DNA of 64,000 nucleotides from Curtobacterium ammoniigenes NBRC 101786 (GTDB lineage Bacteria > Actinomycetota > Actinomycetes > Actinomycetales > Microbacteriaceae). Under the pieces are notes generated by a model. That model had not been told where the DNA came from. It did not search any database and saw nothing but the letters and a program-made list of their open reading frames with translations. The stretch's first letter is position 1; every line of letters begins with the position of its first letter. The stretch is taken from positions 62,001 through 126,000 of the forward strand of contig NZ_BCSV01000002.1 of assembly GCF_001571045.1 (NCBI RefSeq), in the 5' to 3' direction. Below are positions 36,565-45,935 of the stretch, piece after piece. The position numbers and the translations under genes are program-made.

Positions 36565-37047
36565 CTATCGCGTGGCGAGCTCGCGCGCCTTCTGACGCAG
36601 CGCCTCCGCAGCGTGCCGCTCCTGGCTCAGATTCTCGTCGAGCAGGGCAGCGACGTCATCGCGGCCGAGCGCGTTCGCCGTGATGATCAGCGACTCGTAC
36701 GCGGCCTGCTCGTAGTGCTCCGCGCCGAGCGCCGCCGCGAGTACGACGTCGTCGATGACCGGTGGCTCCGCCTTCCGGACAAGTGACTCACCTTCCGACT
36801 CCAACCCCTTCGTCGTCGGCGACGGATTGTCCTCAGCGTCGATGTTCATGAGATCAAATACCCGGCTGAGGTTCTCGACCTGGTGCTCGGTCTCGTGAAT
36901 GTGTTGCGTCAGCAGCTCTTTCACCCCCGAGTCTCCCGCCGCAGCGCTGAGTTCGTTGAGCATCTTCAGCGACCCTTGCTCCATGTGCAGTGCCGACCCG
37001 AGCCGGTAGGTGAAGACCTGCTCCGGTGCGTCGAATCGTTCAAACAT
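36565..37047 (-). CDS. DUF892 (YciE-like) ferritin-fold protein
   Basis: 160 residues, nearly all helical, starting MFERFDAPEQVFTYRLGSALHMEQGSLKMLNEL, with TEHQVENLSRVFDLMN and EHYEQAAYESLIITANAL, the glutamate/histidine-rich helices of the DUF892 rubrerythrin-like family. These proteins are stress-linked and may bind two metals. The ATG at 37047 has GGAGGAAC upstream; the longer frame upstream is the shadow of the divergent gene. Divergent from the kinase operon. Confidence 0.88.
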   Translation of the reverse strand: MFERFDAPEQVFTYRLGSALHMEQGSLKMLNELSAAAGDSGVKELLTQHIHETEHQVENLSRVFDLMNIDAEDNPSPTTKGLESEGESLVRKAEPPVIDDVVLAAALGAEHYEQAAYESLIITANALGRDDVAALLDENLSQERHAAEALRQKARELATR

Positions 37048-37216
37048 GCGTTCCTCCTTCGCGAGACGGATTCCGATGCCTGCCGTGGTACGCGGCGGTC
37101 GCTCCCACACCATTCGAGTTCGCGCGAAAGTGATAACGGACGGGGGCTTCGTCGCGCCCGACGCCCGGGCACGCGCCGGACGCCCGCGGCTGCAACACCT
37201 GGCAGTGGACGCGACG

Positions 37217-38311
37217 ATGGGGCAGGGTTGCTGTGTGGGCAGTGCGGCCGATCCCGATGTGGTGACCATCGGCGAGACCATGGCGATGGTCGTACCGAGC
37301 GAGGGTCAGCCCATTCGCTCGGCTGCCCTGTTCGAGGTGCACGCGGGCGGCGCAGAGTCGAACGTCGCATGCCACCTTGCTCGGCTCGGCGTTCGGTCGG
37401 CGTGGGTGAGCGCCCTCGGCACCGACGCGCTCGGCGATCGCGTCCTCACGGCCATCGCCTCCCGGGGCGTCGATGTGCAATGGGTTCGGCGTGACGACCG
37501 GGCGCCGACGGGCGTGTACTTCAAAGATCCGGGCGATGGCGTCTCGTATTACCGCCGTGGATCGGCGGCCTCTCTGCTGTGCCCTGACGACCTCGCCCGC
37601 GTCCCCCTCGGAACCGCACGGGTGGTGCACCTGTCCGGGATCACGCCAGCCCTCTCCGACGATTGCGCAGCGCTCGTTGCCGCCGTCATCGACCGTGTCG
37701 CACCGAGCGCCACGGCATTGAGCTTCGACGTGAACTTCCGGCCCGGGCTCTGGCCCGCGACAACGGCCGGGCCTGTCCTCCGCGCCCTCGCGAATCGGGC
37801 GGACATCGTGTTCGTCGGCCTCGACGAAGCCGCCGCGCTTTGGGGATCCCAGTCCGCCGCGGACGTTCGCGCCGCGTTGCCCGGCCCCAGGTACGTGGTG
37901 GTGAAGGACGGCGACGTCGGCGCGACCGAGTTCGGCCCGGCCGGGCGCGTCTTCGTGCCCGCGATCCCGACGGATGTTGTCGAGGCAGTCGGCGCCGGGG
38001 ATGCGTTCGCCGCGGGCTATCTCGCTGCCATGCTCCGGACCGCAGCGCTCGACGATGACCTGGCGGCGGTCCGCGGGTCGGACCCGACCCAAGCGGGGGC
38101 CGACGCGGTGCAGCTGGCCGTGGAGCGCCTCCAGGCCGGCCACGTCAGCGCAGGGCTCGTGCTCCGTTCCATCAGCGACCTCGACGTGCCGGAGCCCGTC
38201 AACGCATCCGACCTCGACGTGCCCACGCCCGTGAACGCATCCGAGCTCGACGTGCCGACGCCCGTCACGCATCCGACCTCGACCGCGCCCGACCTCAGGA
38301 GTGACTCATGA
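37217..38311 (+). CDS. kdgK: 2-keto-3-deoxygluconate kinase (PfkB family)
   Basis: 364 residues. Phosphorylates 2-keto-3-deoxygluconate to KDPG. PfkB signature near the end (TDVVEAVGAGDAFAAGYLAAML) with catalytic Asp in GAGDAF, and the N-terminal PfkB motif HAGGAESNVACHLARLG. The aldolase that splits KDPG follows with an ATGA overlap. The start is ATG 37217; GTG at 37235 is an alternative. The C-terminus carries a 33-bp repeated tail (DLDVPEPVNAS-type), absent from known KdgK proteins, and the last copy is one base short, which changes its frame. Confidence 0.88.
   Translation: MGQGCCVGSAADPDVVTIGETMAMVVPSEGQPIRSAALFEVHAGGAESNVACHLARLGVRSAWVSALGTDALGDRVLTAIASRGVDVQWVRRDDRAPTGVYFKDPGDGVSYYRRGSAASLLCPDDLARVPLGTARVVHLSGITPALSDDCAALVAAVIDRVAPSATALSFDVNFRPGLWPATTAGPVLRALANRADIVFVGLDEAAALWGSQSAADVRAALPGPRYVVVKDGDVGATEFGPAGRVFVPAIPTDVVEAVGAGDAFAAGYLAAMLRTAALDDDLAAVRGSDPTQAGADAVQLAVERLQAGHVSAGLVLRSISDLDVPEPVNASDLDVPTPVNASELDVPTPVTHPTSTAPDLRSDS
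38177..38274 (+). repeat. 33-bp repeat at the kdgK 3' end
   Basis: Copies at 38177-38209, 38210-38242 and 38243-38274, starting GACCTCGACGTGCC (GAGCTC in the third). The first two are 33 bases and in frame; the third is 32 bases, shifting the frame for the final residues. A partial fourth (GACCTCGAC) follows. Confidence 0.9.
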
Positions 38312-38916
38312 TCGACAACGCCGGGTTCGACGCCCTGTTCGACGGCAGCCCGCTCATGGCGATCCTTCGCAGCCTCGGTGTGGAGCGATCCCTTGCGGTG
38401 GCGCAGACGGCGTGGGATCTCGGCATCGACCTCGTGGAGGTCACGATTCAGCGTCCAGCCGACCGGGAGGCCCTCCATGCGGTCGTCCAGGCGGGGAACG
38501 CTCGCGGTCGCGCGGTCGGGGCAGGAACGGTCGTGACCGTCGCCCAGGTGCGCCAAGCCGCCGATGCCGGTGCGGCGTTCGTCGTGAGTCCGGGCCTCGA
38601 CCTCGACATCGTGCACGCAACCGCCTATGCAGGTCTTCTGCCGCTGCCGGGAGTCGCCACACCGACGGAGGTCCAGCGAGCAATGAGCGATGGACTCACC
38701 TGGATGAAGGTCTTCCCCGCCAGCGTGCTTGGGCCAGGATGGCTCACCGCGATGCGCGGACCATTCCCGGAGGCACGGTTCGTCACCACCGGCGGAATGG
38801 ACGCGTCCAACGCGCCCAAGTTCCTCGCCGCGGGCGCGCGCGTGGTCGCCGTCGGTTCGGCGCTCGAAGATCCGAGTCAGCTGCCACGGCTTGCGGAGCT
38901 GGTGCGGCGCGCCTGA
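38308..38916 (+). CDS. eda: KDPG (2-keto-3-deoxy-6-phosphogluconate) aldolase
   Basis: 202 residues, class I aldolase splitting KDPG to pyruvate and glyceraldehyde-3-phosphate. Visible: MAILRSLGVERSLAVAQTAWDLGIDLVEVTIQRP with the catalytic glutamate, GAGTVVTVAQVRQAADAGAAFVVSPG, and the Schiff-base lysine in GLTWMKVFPASVLGP. Start overlaps the kdgK stop (ATGA). Downstream, GCGCCTGACTCGG-type short repeats extend from its stop to 38957. Confidence 0.92.
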   Translation: MIDNAGFDALFDGSPLMAILRSLGVERSLAVAQTAWDLGIDLVEVTIQRPADREALHAVVQAGNARGRAVGAGTVVTVAQVRQAADAGAAFVVSPGLDLDIVHATAYAGLLPLPGVATPTEVQRAMSDGLTWMKVFPASVLGPGWLTAMRGPFPEARFVTTGGMDASNAPKFLAAGARVVAVGSALEDPSQLPRLAELVRRA

Positions 38917-38954
38917 GTCGGCGCGCCTGACTCGGCGCCTGACTCAGCGCCTGA

Positions 38955-41213
38955 CTAGCGGCTCACCTCCGCTCGAGCCCGTGAGGTCGTCGTCCCGCTC
39001 TCGAGGGGCCGGTCCGCCTCACCCGGCAGACGGAGCGTCGCCTCGATCCCGTCAGGAATCTCCGTCTCCACGGTGAGCTCGCCGTCGATGATCGCCCACC
39101 GGACCCGCAGCACGCCGTGACGCGTCTTCAGACTCGTTTCGACCTCCGTCAGTCCCCCGCCGGGCTGCGGCGCAATCAGCGCTTTGGCATACCCGGGGGC
39201 GAGCGGCGCGATTCCGCCGACAACGCGGTGCATCCAGTCGGCAACAGCGCCGAGCGCGTAGTGGTTGAACGACGTCATCTCGCCGGGGTTGATGCTGCCG
39301 TCCGGGAGCATGGAATCCCAGCGCTCCCAGACGGTGGTCGCGCCCATCGTGACGGGATAAAGCCAGGACGGGCATTCCTCCTGCAGCAGCAGCTTGTAGG
39401 CGTCGTCCAGGTGGCCCGTCTTTGAAAGCGCATCGGTGATGAACGGAGTGCCGGCGAACCCTGTTGAGATCCGATAGTCAGCGGCTGCCGCCAATTCGGC
39501 GAGACGATCGCCGGCGACCCGCTCATCCTCATCCGAGAGAATCCCGAACGCGATCGCGAGCGCGTACACCGTCGTGCAATCACTGAAGATCCGATCCCGG
39601 TCGACGTACCGCGTGACGAAACTGGTGCGCAATTGGTCGGCGAGTTCCGCGAACTCGGCCTGTTCGGCGGACTTGCCGAGCACCTCCGCCGCTGCAGCGA
39701 CGAGCGTCGCCGACCGATACGCACACGCCGTCGCCACAACGCCGGTGTCCGCTTTCGCCTTCGCCGGGTCCTCAGGAGGCGCGTCAGGATCGAGCCAGTC
39801 ACCGAACTGGAATCCGGTGTCCCACACCCCGTCCGCGGAGAGTTTCGAACGGACCCGACGGACGTGCGCGGTCATCGAGTCGAACTGCGCGGCAAGCACG
39901 GATTCGTCACCGTACGCCTGGTAGAGCGACCATGGCACCCAGACCGCCGCGTCGCTCCAGACCGCGGTGGAGTCCGTTTCCGGGAAGCCGCCGGGCTTGT
40001 GGAGGTACTTCAGCACGTCAGGAATGACGTAGCCCACGATGCCGTCGTTGTGTTCCTGCTCGAGCGACAGGTTCTGCAACCAGTCTCGGAGGAACGCGTC
40101 GACGTCGTACAAGAACGCAGCGGTCGGCGAGAACGCGGCGATGTCACCGGTCCAGCCGAGCCGCTCATCGCGCTGGGGGCAGTCCGTCGGAACGTCGACG
40201 AAATTGCCCCGCATACCCCAGTCGACGTTCTTGTGGAATTGGTTGAGCAGCTCGTTCGAGGTCCGGAAGGAGCCAATGCGCTCCAACTGGGAGCCGATCG
40301 CGACCGCGGTGATGTCTCCTGCGGAGATCTCCCCGGGCCAGCCGGTGACCTCCGCGTACCGGAATCCGTGGAACGTGAACGTCGGCTCGAAGACATCGTC
40401 GCCGCCGCTCAGGATGAATCGGTCGGTCGCCTTCGCGGAGCGAAGCGGGCGCACCCCGAGTTCACCGTCCTCAAGGACCTCGGCGTGGCGGACCTGGATG
40501 GTCGTGCCGGCCTCTCCACGAACGCGAAGACGCAACCATCCGACGAGGTTCTGGCCGAAGTCGATGAGCGTCTGGCCCGAGGGCGACGAGAAGATGCGCT
40601 CCGGCCCCAGCTCCGCCCACGGGCGAACACTCGGGCCGATGTAAGGAGCGAGGAGCGCCGTGTCGAACGATAGCGCGTGCACGCCTGTCCACCCTGAGGG
40701 CACGGTGCCCGGCTCAAGCCAGGATCGGTCGAGCCGGCGTGCATCGATCGTCTCGCCGTCATACAGATCGTTCTGGAGGACCGCGCTCGGCCCCGCCTGC
40801 CACGTCTCGTCCGTCACGATCGTCTGACGATGTCCGTCGGCGAACGTGATGACCAGCTGCGCGAATCCGCCGAGCTCGCTTCCGTAGAACGCCGACTTGC
40901 CCGACCAGCCCAGCCGCCCCCGATACCAGCCGTTCCCGAGCGCCAAGCCGAGGACGTTCTGCTCCCGGATCTGCGCGGTGACGTCGTAGCTCGCGAACCG
41001 GAGGCGCCACTCGTAGCTGCTCCATCCCGGCGTGAGCAGGTCATCGGAAACACGCTCGGTGTTGAGCCACGGCTCGACGATGCCGTACGCGGAGACCGCC
41101 AACTCGGCGCGAGCCACACCACCGTGGCCCCCGTCGAGCGCGAACTCCTTCCGCAGCAGCGGTGCGCCGTCGAAATCGTCATCTGCCGCGATCATGCGAG
41201 CGGACCAATTCAT
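38955..41213 (-). CDS. Alpha-L-rhamnosidase (GH78)
   Basis: 752 residues. The layout matches GH78: N-terminal beta domains with NGWYRGRLGWSG, then FGQNLVGWLRLRVRG and HGFRYAEVTGWPG, and the (alpha/alpha)6 catalytic domain with VPTDCPQRDERLGWTGDIAAFSPTAAF, where the D/E residues include the general acid, and TTVWERWDSMLPDG and MTSFNHYALGAVADW with the second Glu/Asp pair. No signal peptide is seen, so it acts in the cytoplasm on imported rhamnosides. The ATG at 41213 has an AAGGAG site. It is the last gene of the ABC-importer operon. Confidence 0.93.
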   Translation of the reverse strand: MNWSARMIAADDDFDGAPLLRKEFALDGGHGGVARAELAVSAYGIVEPWLNTERVSDDLLTPGWSSYEWRLRFASYDVTAQIREQNVLGLALGNGWYRGRLGWSGKSAFYGSELGGFAQLVITFADGHRQTIVTDETWQAGPSAVLQNDLYDGETIDARRLDRSWLEPGTVPSGWTGVHALSFDTALLAPYIGPSVRPWAELGPERIFSSPSGQTLIDFGQNLVGWLRLRVRGEAGTTIQVRHAEVLEDGELGVRPLRSAKATDRFILSGGDDVFEPTFTFHGFRYAEVTGWPGEISAGDITAVAIGSQLERIGSFRTSNELLNQFHKNVDWGMRGNFVDVPTDCPQRDERLGWTGDIAAFSPTAAFLYDVDAFLRDWLQNLSLEQEHNDGIVGYVIPDVLKYLHKPGGFPETDSTAVWSDAAVWVPWSLYQAYGDESVLAAQFDSMTAHVRRVRSKLSADGVWDTGFQFGDWLDPDAPPEDPAKAKADTGVVATACAYRSATLVAAAAEVLGKSAEQAEFAELADQLRTSFVTRYVDRDRIFSDCTTVYALAIAFGILSDEDERVAGDRLAELAAAADYRISTGFAGTPFITDALSKTGHLDDAYKLLLQEECPSWLYPVTMGATTVWERWDSMLPDGSINPGEMTSFNHYALGAVADWMHRVVGGIAPLAPGYAKALIAPQPGGGLTEVETSLKTRHGVLRVRWAIIDGELTVETEIPDGIEATLRLPGEADRPLESGTTTSRARAEVSR

Positions 41214-41247
41214 TGCTGTCTCCTTGGAGTAATTCGTCATAGTGGCG

Positions 41248-42081
41248 TTATCCCTTGACCGCGCCTGAAGTGATACCGCCCACGATCTGGCGGTTGAAGA
41301 AGATGTACCCGACGAGCGGGGGGATCGTGATGATGAAGATGGCCATGAACAGGAGGTTGTCGTAACTGAGGTTCTGGCCGGAGAACGTGTACAGAGCGAG
41401 CTGCGCCGTTACTTGCTGGTTTCCCGGAAGGAAATACAACGGCCCTGCGAAATCATTGAACACAAAAACCGCCTGCACCACGACGACAGTGACGATCACG
41501 GGCCGAAGCAGTGGGATCACAACCTGCCAGAACAGGCGGACCGGTCCCGCGCCGTCGATCAGCGCCGCTTCATCGAGCTCGCGAGGAATGTTTCCCACGA
41601 ACGCACGGAAAAGCAGGATGCAGAACGAGAGTCCAAACGTGGTCTCGATGAGCACCATCCCCGCCATGGTGCCGAAGATGTGGAGCCCTTGCAGAACCCA
41701 AATCGTTGGAACCACTGCCGGGGGCACGATCAGGCCCGCGAGCACGAAGAAATTGACGACAGGGCCCCACTTGCTCTTCTTCCGAGCAAGCACATAACCG
41801 GCCATGGAGGCTATCAGCACCATGAGAATGACCGAACTGATCGTCAAGATCGCGCTGTTGATCAGTGCGTGCCAGATCACACCCTCATTCGACGTGAGTG
41901 CGCCCCAGAGATTCTGGAAGAACTGCCAGTGCGACGGCCACGAGAAGGCGAGGTTGGAGGCTTCTGCCGGTGATTTCGCCGCCTGCAAGAGTACGAAGCT
42001 GAACGGCACAAGGAAGACGACAACCGAGACAGCGATGGCAATGACGCCGACGATCCACGCGCGGCGTCGTTCACGCTTCAC
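41248..42081 (-). CDS. Sugar ABC transporter permease (MalG type)
   Basis: 277 residues with six membrane helices. It has the EAA loop near residues 190-210 (IPRELDEAALIDGAGPVRLFWQVVIPLLRPV), which contacts the ATPase. The GTG at 42081 overlaps the stop of the first permease (GTGA). No ATPase gene occurs in the cluster, so a shared MsiK-like ATPase elsewhere is expected. Likely imports rhamnose-containing oligosaccharides; inference from neighbours. Confidence 0.9.
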   Translation of the reverse strand: MKRERRRAWIVGVIAIAVSVVVFLVPFSFVLLQAAKSPAEASNLAFSWPSHWQFFQNLWGALTSNEGVIWHALINSAILTISSVILMVLIASMAGYVLARKKSKWGPVVNFFVLAGLIVPPAVVPTIWVLQGLHIFGTMAGMVLIETTFGLSFCILLFRAFVGNIPRELDEAALIDGAGPVRLFWQVVIPLLRPVIVTVVVVQAVFVFNDFAGPLYFLPGNQQVTAQLALYTFSGQNLSYDNLLFMAIFIITIPPLVGYIFFNRQIVGGITSGAVKG

Positions 42082-43013
42082 AGTTCAACCTGCTTCCGGT
42101 TCAGCGCCCATGAGAGCGGCACCATGATGATCGTGACGAGCACGAAGAGGACCACGTTGCCCGCGGTGGAGAGGCCGAAGAAGCCGGCCTGGTACTCCTT
42201 GTAGATCACGGAGGCGAGAACGTCGCTCGCGAACCCGGGACCACCGTTCGTCGTGACCCAGATGATGTCGAAGGACCGCAGTCCCCCGATGAGCGACAGG
42301 ATGATCACCGTTGCGGTCGCGTTCCGCGAGAGCGGGATCGTGATCCGCCGCAGGATGTCCCAGCCACTCCCGCCGTCGAGCTTCGCAGCCTCGAAGTACT
42401 CCTGAGGAATAGCGACGATGCCGGCCATGAAGATCAGGGTGGCGATGCCGACACCCTTCCAGATATCGACGCCGGCCACTGTGAACAGCGCGAGGTTCGG
42501 GTCAGTGAACCACCCCGGCTGCGGGAGACCGAACCAACCGAGCACCGCGTTCACCATGCCGTGAAAGGGATCGAGGAGCGATTTGAAGAGAATGCCGACA
42601 CCGATGGTGGAAAGCAGCACTGGAAAGAAGACGACGGCCCGAAGGTATCCGCGACCGATGATCGGCGACGTGAGCAGGAGAGCAATCAGGAAGCCGAGGA
42701 CGACTTTGGCACCGGACGTGATCACCGCATACATCAGCGTGTTGATGAAGCTCGTGTACAACTGCGGGTTTTGGAAGAACGCAGTGAAGTTGCCGAACCC
42801 GATGAAGGTCGCGTCGAAGAGCGACCAGCGAGTCAGCGAAAAGTAGAACGACGAAAAGGTGGGAATTGCGAAGAATACAACGTAGAGCACGATTGCCGGC
42901 ACGAAGAACCAGGTGGGATAGCTTGACCTGATCCGACGAACTCGCGGTTTGCGCTCCCGTACGGTGGTTCTGCTCGCTTGCGCGGTCGCAGCCTGTGTAG
43001 CGGTCGACATCAT
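42078..43013 (-). CDS. Sugar ABC transporter permease (MalF/UgpA type)
   Basis: 311 residues; an N-terminal basic cytoplasmic segment then six helices. The EAA motif is IPQEYFEAAKLDGGSGWDILRRITIPL. The double ATG at 43010-43013 follows a GGAGGACA site. It forms the importer channel with the MalG-type permease; overlaps it by GTGA. Confidence 0.9.
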   Translation of the reverse strand: MMSTATQAATAQASRTTVRERKPRVRRIRSSYPTWFFVPAIVLYVVFFAIPTFSSFYFSLTRWSLFDATFIGFGNFTAFFQNPQLYTSFINTLMYAVITSGAKVVLGFLIALLLTSPIIGRGYLRAVVFFPVLLSTIGVGILFKSLLDPFHGMVNAVLGWFGLPQPGWFTDPNLALFTVAGVDIWKGVGIATLIFMAGIVAIPQEYFEAAKLDGGSGWDILRRITIPLSRNATATVIILSLIGGLRSFDIIWVTTNGGPGFASDVLASVIYKEYQAGFFGLSTAGNVVLFVLVTIIMVPLSWALNRKQVEL

Positions 43014-43115
43014 TGTCCTCCAAGAACTGGCGTCGAGATGGTAACAAGCGGGAGAGGGCGCGGGACGGTCGTCGTCCCGCGCCCGCCTCACGGCGAGGGG
43101 AGGGAGCCTTCGCTG

Positions 43116-44447
43116 TTACCAGCCCTTCAGCCCGAGCTGTTGCGCCTCAGCCTTCACGTCCTGGTCATAGAGCTGGGCACCGGTCTTTGCAGAGGAGATC
43201 CCAGAGCCGACCTGAATCAGGATCTTCTCCAGGTTCGGACCCTTGATGGGCGAGATGAACTCGAGCGCGAGGCCGGTCTTGTTCGCCTTCTGGTATGCGA
43301 GCTCGTCGTTGACGAGCGCGGGAGCGGACGACGGCACCTTGCACGTACTGATGGCGAACGGGCCGGCCGCCGTGCCTGCTTCGTTCTGCACCGCACAGCC
43401 GGCGGGCGAGTTCAAGAACGCGATCAGCTTCTTTGCCGCCGCAAGCTTGTTCCCCGTCGTGGACTTCGGGATGTAGGCCGCGTTCGCTTCCCACACGGTC
43501 GCGCGTGACGTTCCCTTCGTCGCCGGCATCGCGAAGTAGCCGATGTCGTTCACCTGCGAGGGGTTCGACTGGACCACGTTGCTGATCACCGAGGTGATCA
43601 TCGGGTACTGCGCAGCCTGTCCCGTCGCGAGTTCCTTCAGCGCGTTCACGTTCGTGAGCGACGCGTAGTCCTTGTTCATGAGGTCGTCTTTGTAGATCTC
43701 CTCGGTGTGCGTGAACCCATCGAGCGCCGGCGGGTTCACGTACTTCTCCTGGTTCGCCGTGTACTTCGTGGCCCAGTCCGGAACCTGCTCGCTGACGTTC
43801 GCGAAGTCGGCGAGAACGAACAGCTGGCTCGTCCACGTGTCGCCGTACGAGACGAGCACCGGCGTGATCCCGGCCGCCTTGATCTTTTCGCTATTGCTGA
43901 TGAACTGCGACCACGTCGTCGGCACGCTCAGACCCAGCTTCGCGTAGACCTTCTTGTTGTACATGATGCCGCCGTCGAAGGTGGTGCCCTGCGGAGCGCC
44001 ATACATGCCCTTCGAGGTGCTCACCGACTCTTTGAACTGCGGCGTGACATCTTTCGCCCACGGCTCATTCGCGAGGTTCTGCAGCTGGCTGTCCGGGTGC
44101 AGCGCCTGCAGGAGGGATCCGGAGTTGTAGAGGAAAACGTCGTCCATCGTTCCGGTCGAGAGCCGGGTCTTGATCAGGTTGTCCCCGTCGGTGCCGGCCG
44201 GACGCGTGTCCACCTTCACCTTGATGGTTGGGTTGGCCTTCTCAAATGCGGCAACCAAGTCGTTTGCGAACTTGATCGACGCCGGGTCATTGCCTCCGGC
44301 GAGCAGCGAGATGCTGGCCGGTCCCGCGCTCGCGCCGGATCCGCCCGTGGACGAGCTTGGATTCGAACTGCATCCCACGAGGGCGAGGCTCACCAGAGCG
44401 ATGCCAGACACGATCGCCGTCGCACGACTTGCTGGTCGTGAAATCAT
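43116..44447 (-). CDS. Extracellular sugar-binding lipoprotein of the ABC importer
   Basis: 443 residues. A signal peptide ends in lipobox LALVGC (Cys27). The mature part is a cluster D-type solute-binding protein: SISLLAGGNDPASIKFANDLVAAFEKANPTIKV, then TWSQFISNSEKIKAAGITPV and IPKSTTGNKLAAAKKLIAFLNSPAG. First gene of the minus-strand sugar operon. ATG at 44447 with AAGGAGG upstream; a TTG three bases earlier is unnecessary. Ligand unknown; rhamnoside probable from its neighbour. Confidence 0.92.
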   Translation of the reverse strand: MISRPASRATAIVSGIALVSLALVGCSSNPSSSTGGSGASAGPASISLLAGGNDPASIKFANDLVAAFEKANPTIKVKVDTRPAGTDGDNLIKTRLSTGTMDDVFLYNSGSLLQALHPDSQLQNLANEPWAKDVTPQFKESVSTSKGMYGAPQGTTFDGGIMYNKKVYAKLGLSVPTTWSQFISNSEKIKAAGITPVLVSYGDTWTSQLFVLADFANVSEQVPDWATKYTANQEKYVNPPALDGFTHTEEIYKDDLMNKDYASLTNVNALKELATGQAAQYPMITSVISNVVQSNPSQVNDIGYFAMPATKGTSRATVWEANAAYIPKSTTGNKLAAAKKLIAFLNSPAGCAVQNEAGTAAGPFAISTCKVPSSAPALVNDELAYQKANKTGLALEFISPIKGPNLEKILIQVGSGISSAKTGAQLYDQDVKAEAQQLGLKGW

Positions 44448-44485
44448 CAATACCTCCTTGTATCAACGCGCTCGCTCGGTCTGAT

Positions 44486-44551
44486 TGAAACGCTTCAGGT
44501 GACAGTAGAGCGGTTCAGGGCACGTCGTCAAGACTCCGTTGTAACGATTCA
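44486..44551 (-). promoter_or_regulatory. Pair of LacI-type operator candidates
   Basis: TGAAACGCTTCA at 44486-44497 and TGTAACGATTCA at 44540-44551 fit the LacI-family operator pattern TGAAACGNTTCA (second with one mismatch). They are 54 bases apart (about five helical turns) in the divergent region between the binding-protein gene and the LacI gene. Likely autoregulated and controlling the importer; inference. Confidence 0.65.
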
Positions 44552-44704
44552 GAACGTGTTCAGGAGCACGGTCGCCAGCGGCATCACCATTGGGCATTGC
44601 GGCTGAGCCCACACTCAGCTTCCAACCGAAGAGCGCTCCATTGGGCGCCTTCCGGCGCGTTTGGCGCGACCAGAAGGAACCTCGCCGCCGCCTAGGATCG
44701 CTCC

Positions 44705-45757
44705 ATGCCTCAGGGGACGAATCAGCCACGTTCACGTCGTCCTCGGCTCGACGATGTTGCCCGTCGGGCCGGCGTCTCGATCGGAACAGCGTCGAACGCC
44801 CTGAACCATCCGGACCGGGTCGCGCCCCGAACGCTTGAGCGGGTGAGCGCGGCTATCGCCGAGCTGGGCTTCACGCGAAATAGCCTCGCGAGTGCGCTCG
44901 CTGCAGGTTCGACACGCACGCTGGGCCTCGTCGTCATCGACCTCATGAACTCGCTCTTCGTGGACATCGCTCGAGGGGCGCAAGAGGCCGCGCGAAACAA
45001 CCGATTCGACCTGCAACTCGCCGACAGTGACAACTCCGCCGAGCAACAGCTCGCACACATCAGATTTCTCGAGCGGGCGCGGGTCGCGGGTTTCATCCTC
45101 GCGCCGGTATTCGAGACGAACGACGTCATCGCAGCGATGCGGGACCGCCACGAGCCCCTGGTGCTCGTGAACTATCGAGCCGATGACGTCGACTGCTGCA
45201 CCGTGGTCGTCGACAATGAAGCCGTCGGCTACCTGGCGACTCGGCACCTCATCGAGCAAGGCAGACGTCGCGTCGCCCTTGTCGGCGGCTCGAGTTCGGC
45301 GCAACCGGTTGTCCTGCGCCGGGCCGGAGTGCTCCGCGCGATCGCCGAAACCAATGGTGCGGTGCGCCTGCAGGAAGTGCACACGACCGATCTCAATCCC
45401 CCGAGCGGGTCGCAGGCCGGAGCAGCACTCGCGGCGCTGCCGCCGGACACACGACCGGATGCGGTACTCGCGGTCACCGACCTCCTCGCCATGGCGATCA
45501 TCAGCGAATTCGTCGCCCATGGGATCCGGGTTCCCGACGATGTTGCAGTCATGGGATGCGACCACAACTCCGTAGCGTGGGGTGGGGCAATGCCGCTGAC
45601 CTCAGTGACGATGGAAGGGCAGCCGCAGGGGCGCGCAGCTGTCGATCTCCTGCTGCGCGAAATCCGTGACATGCGGTCATCGACACCGCATACGCACGAA
45701 ACGGTGGTGTTACAGCCATCGCTCGTCGTTCGCGAAAGCACCGTCGGTCGCGCTTGA
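44705..45757 (+). CDS. LacI-family transcriptional regulator
   Basis: 350 residues. The N-terminal HTH (RLDDVARRAGVSIGTASNALNHPDRVAPRTLERV) and hinge are typical of LacI. The effector domain has LGLVVIDLMNSLFVDIARGAQEAA, GRRRVALVGG, and DDVAVMGCDHNSVAWGGAMPLTSVTMEG. Divergent from the ABC importer and the rhamnosidase; probably releases operators on binding a sugar. The ATG at 44705 has no strong Shine-Dalgarno. Confidence 0.92.
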   Translation: MPQGTNQPRSRRPRLDDVARRAGVSIGTASNALNHPDRVAPRTLERVSAAIAELGFTRNSLASALAAGSTRTLGLVVIDLMNSLFVDIARGAQEAARNNRFDLQLADSDNSAEQQLAHIRFLERARVAGFILAPVFETNDVIAAMRDRHEPLVLVNYRADDVDCCTVVVDNEAVGYLATRHLIEQGRRRVALVGGSSSAQPVVLRRAGVLRAIAETNGAVRLQEVHTTDLNPPSGSQAGAALAALPPDTRPDAVLAVTDLLAMAIISEFVAHGIRVPDDVAVMGCDHNSVAWGGAMPLTSVTMEGQPQGRAAVDLLLREIRDMRSSTPHTHETVVLQPSLVVRESTVGRA

Positions 45758-45935
45758 CCGACCACGGGAGCGAACGGATGCCGAGCCCCTTGCGGTGCTG
45801 CGCCTCCCGACCCAATCCGAGGAAGCGGACGCATCGGCCCGGCTCCCGCGCCGCGGCACTCGCGGTCCGCGAAACCAACGACTGAACGCAGCGCGGAGGT
45901 CGGCCGTGTTTCGGTGGCTCCGGAGGGAGTTCGCA

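Noticed and set aside
37040..38272. 410-codon minus-strand frame opposite kdgK
   Set aside because: Composition (HGRGH, RRPVV runs) is that of an antisense shadow; the plus strand has a complete PfkB protein.
44463..44735. 90-codon minus-strand frame in the LacI control region
   Set aside because: Covers both operator candidates and the LacI start; no ribosome site or motif.
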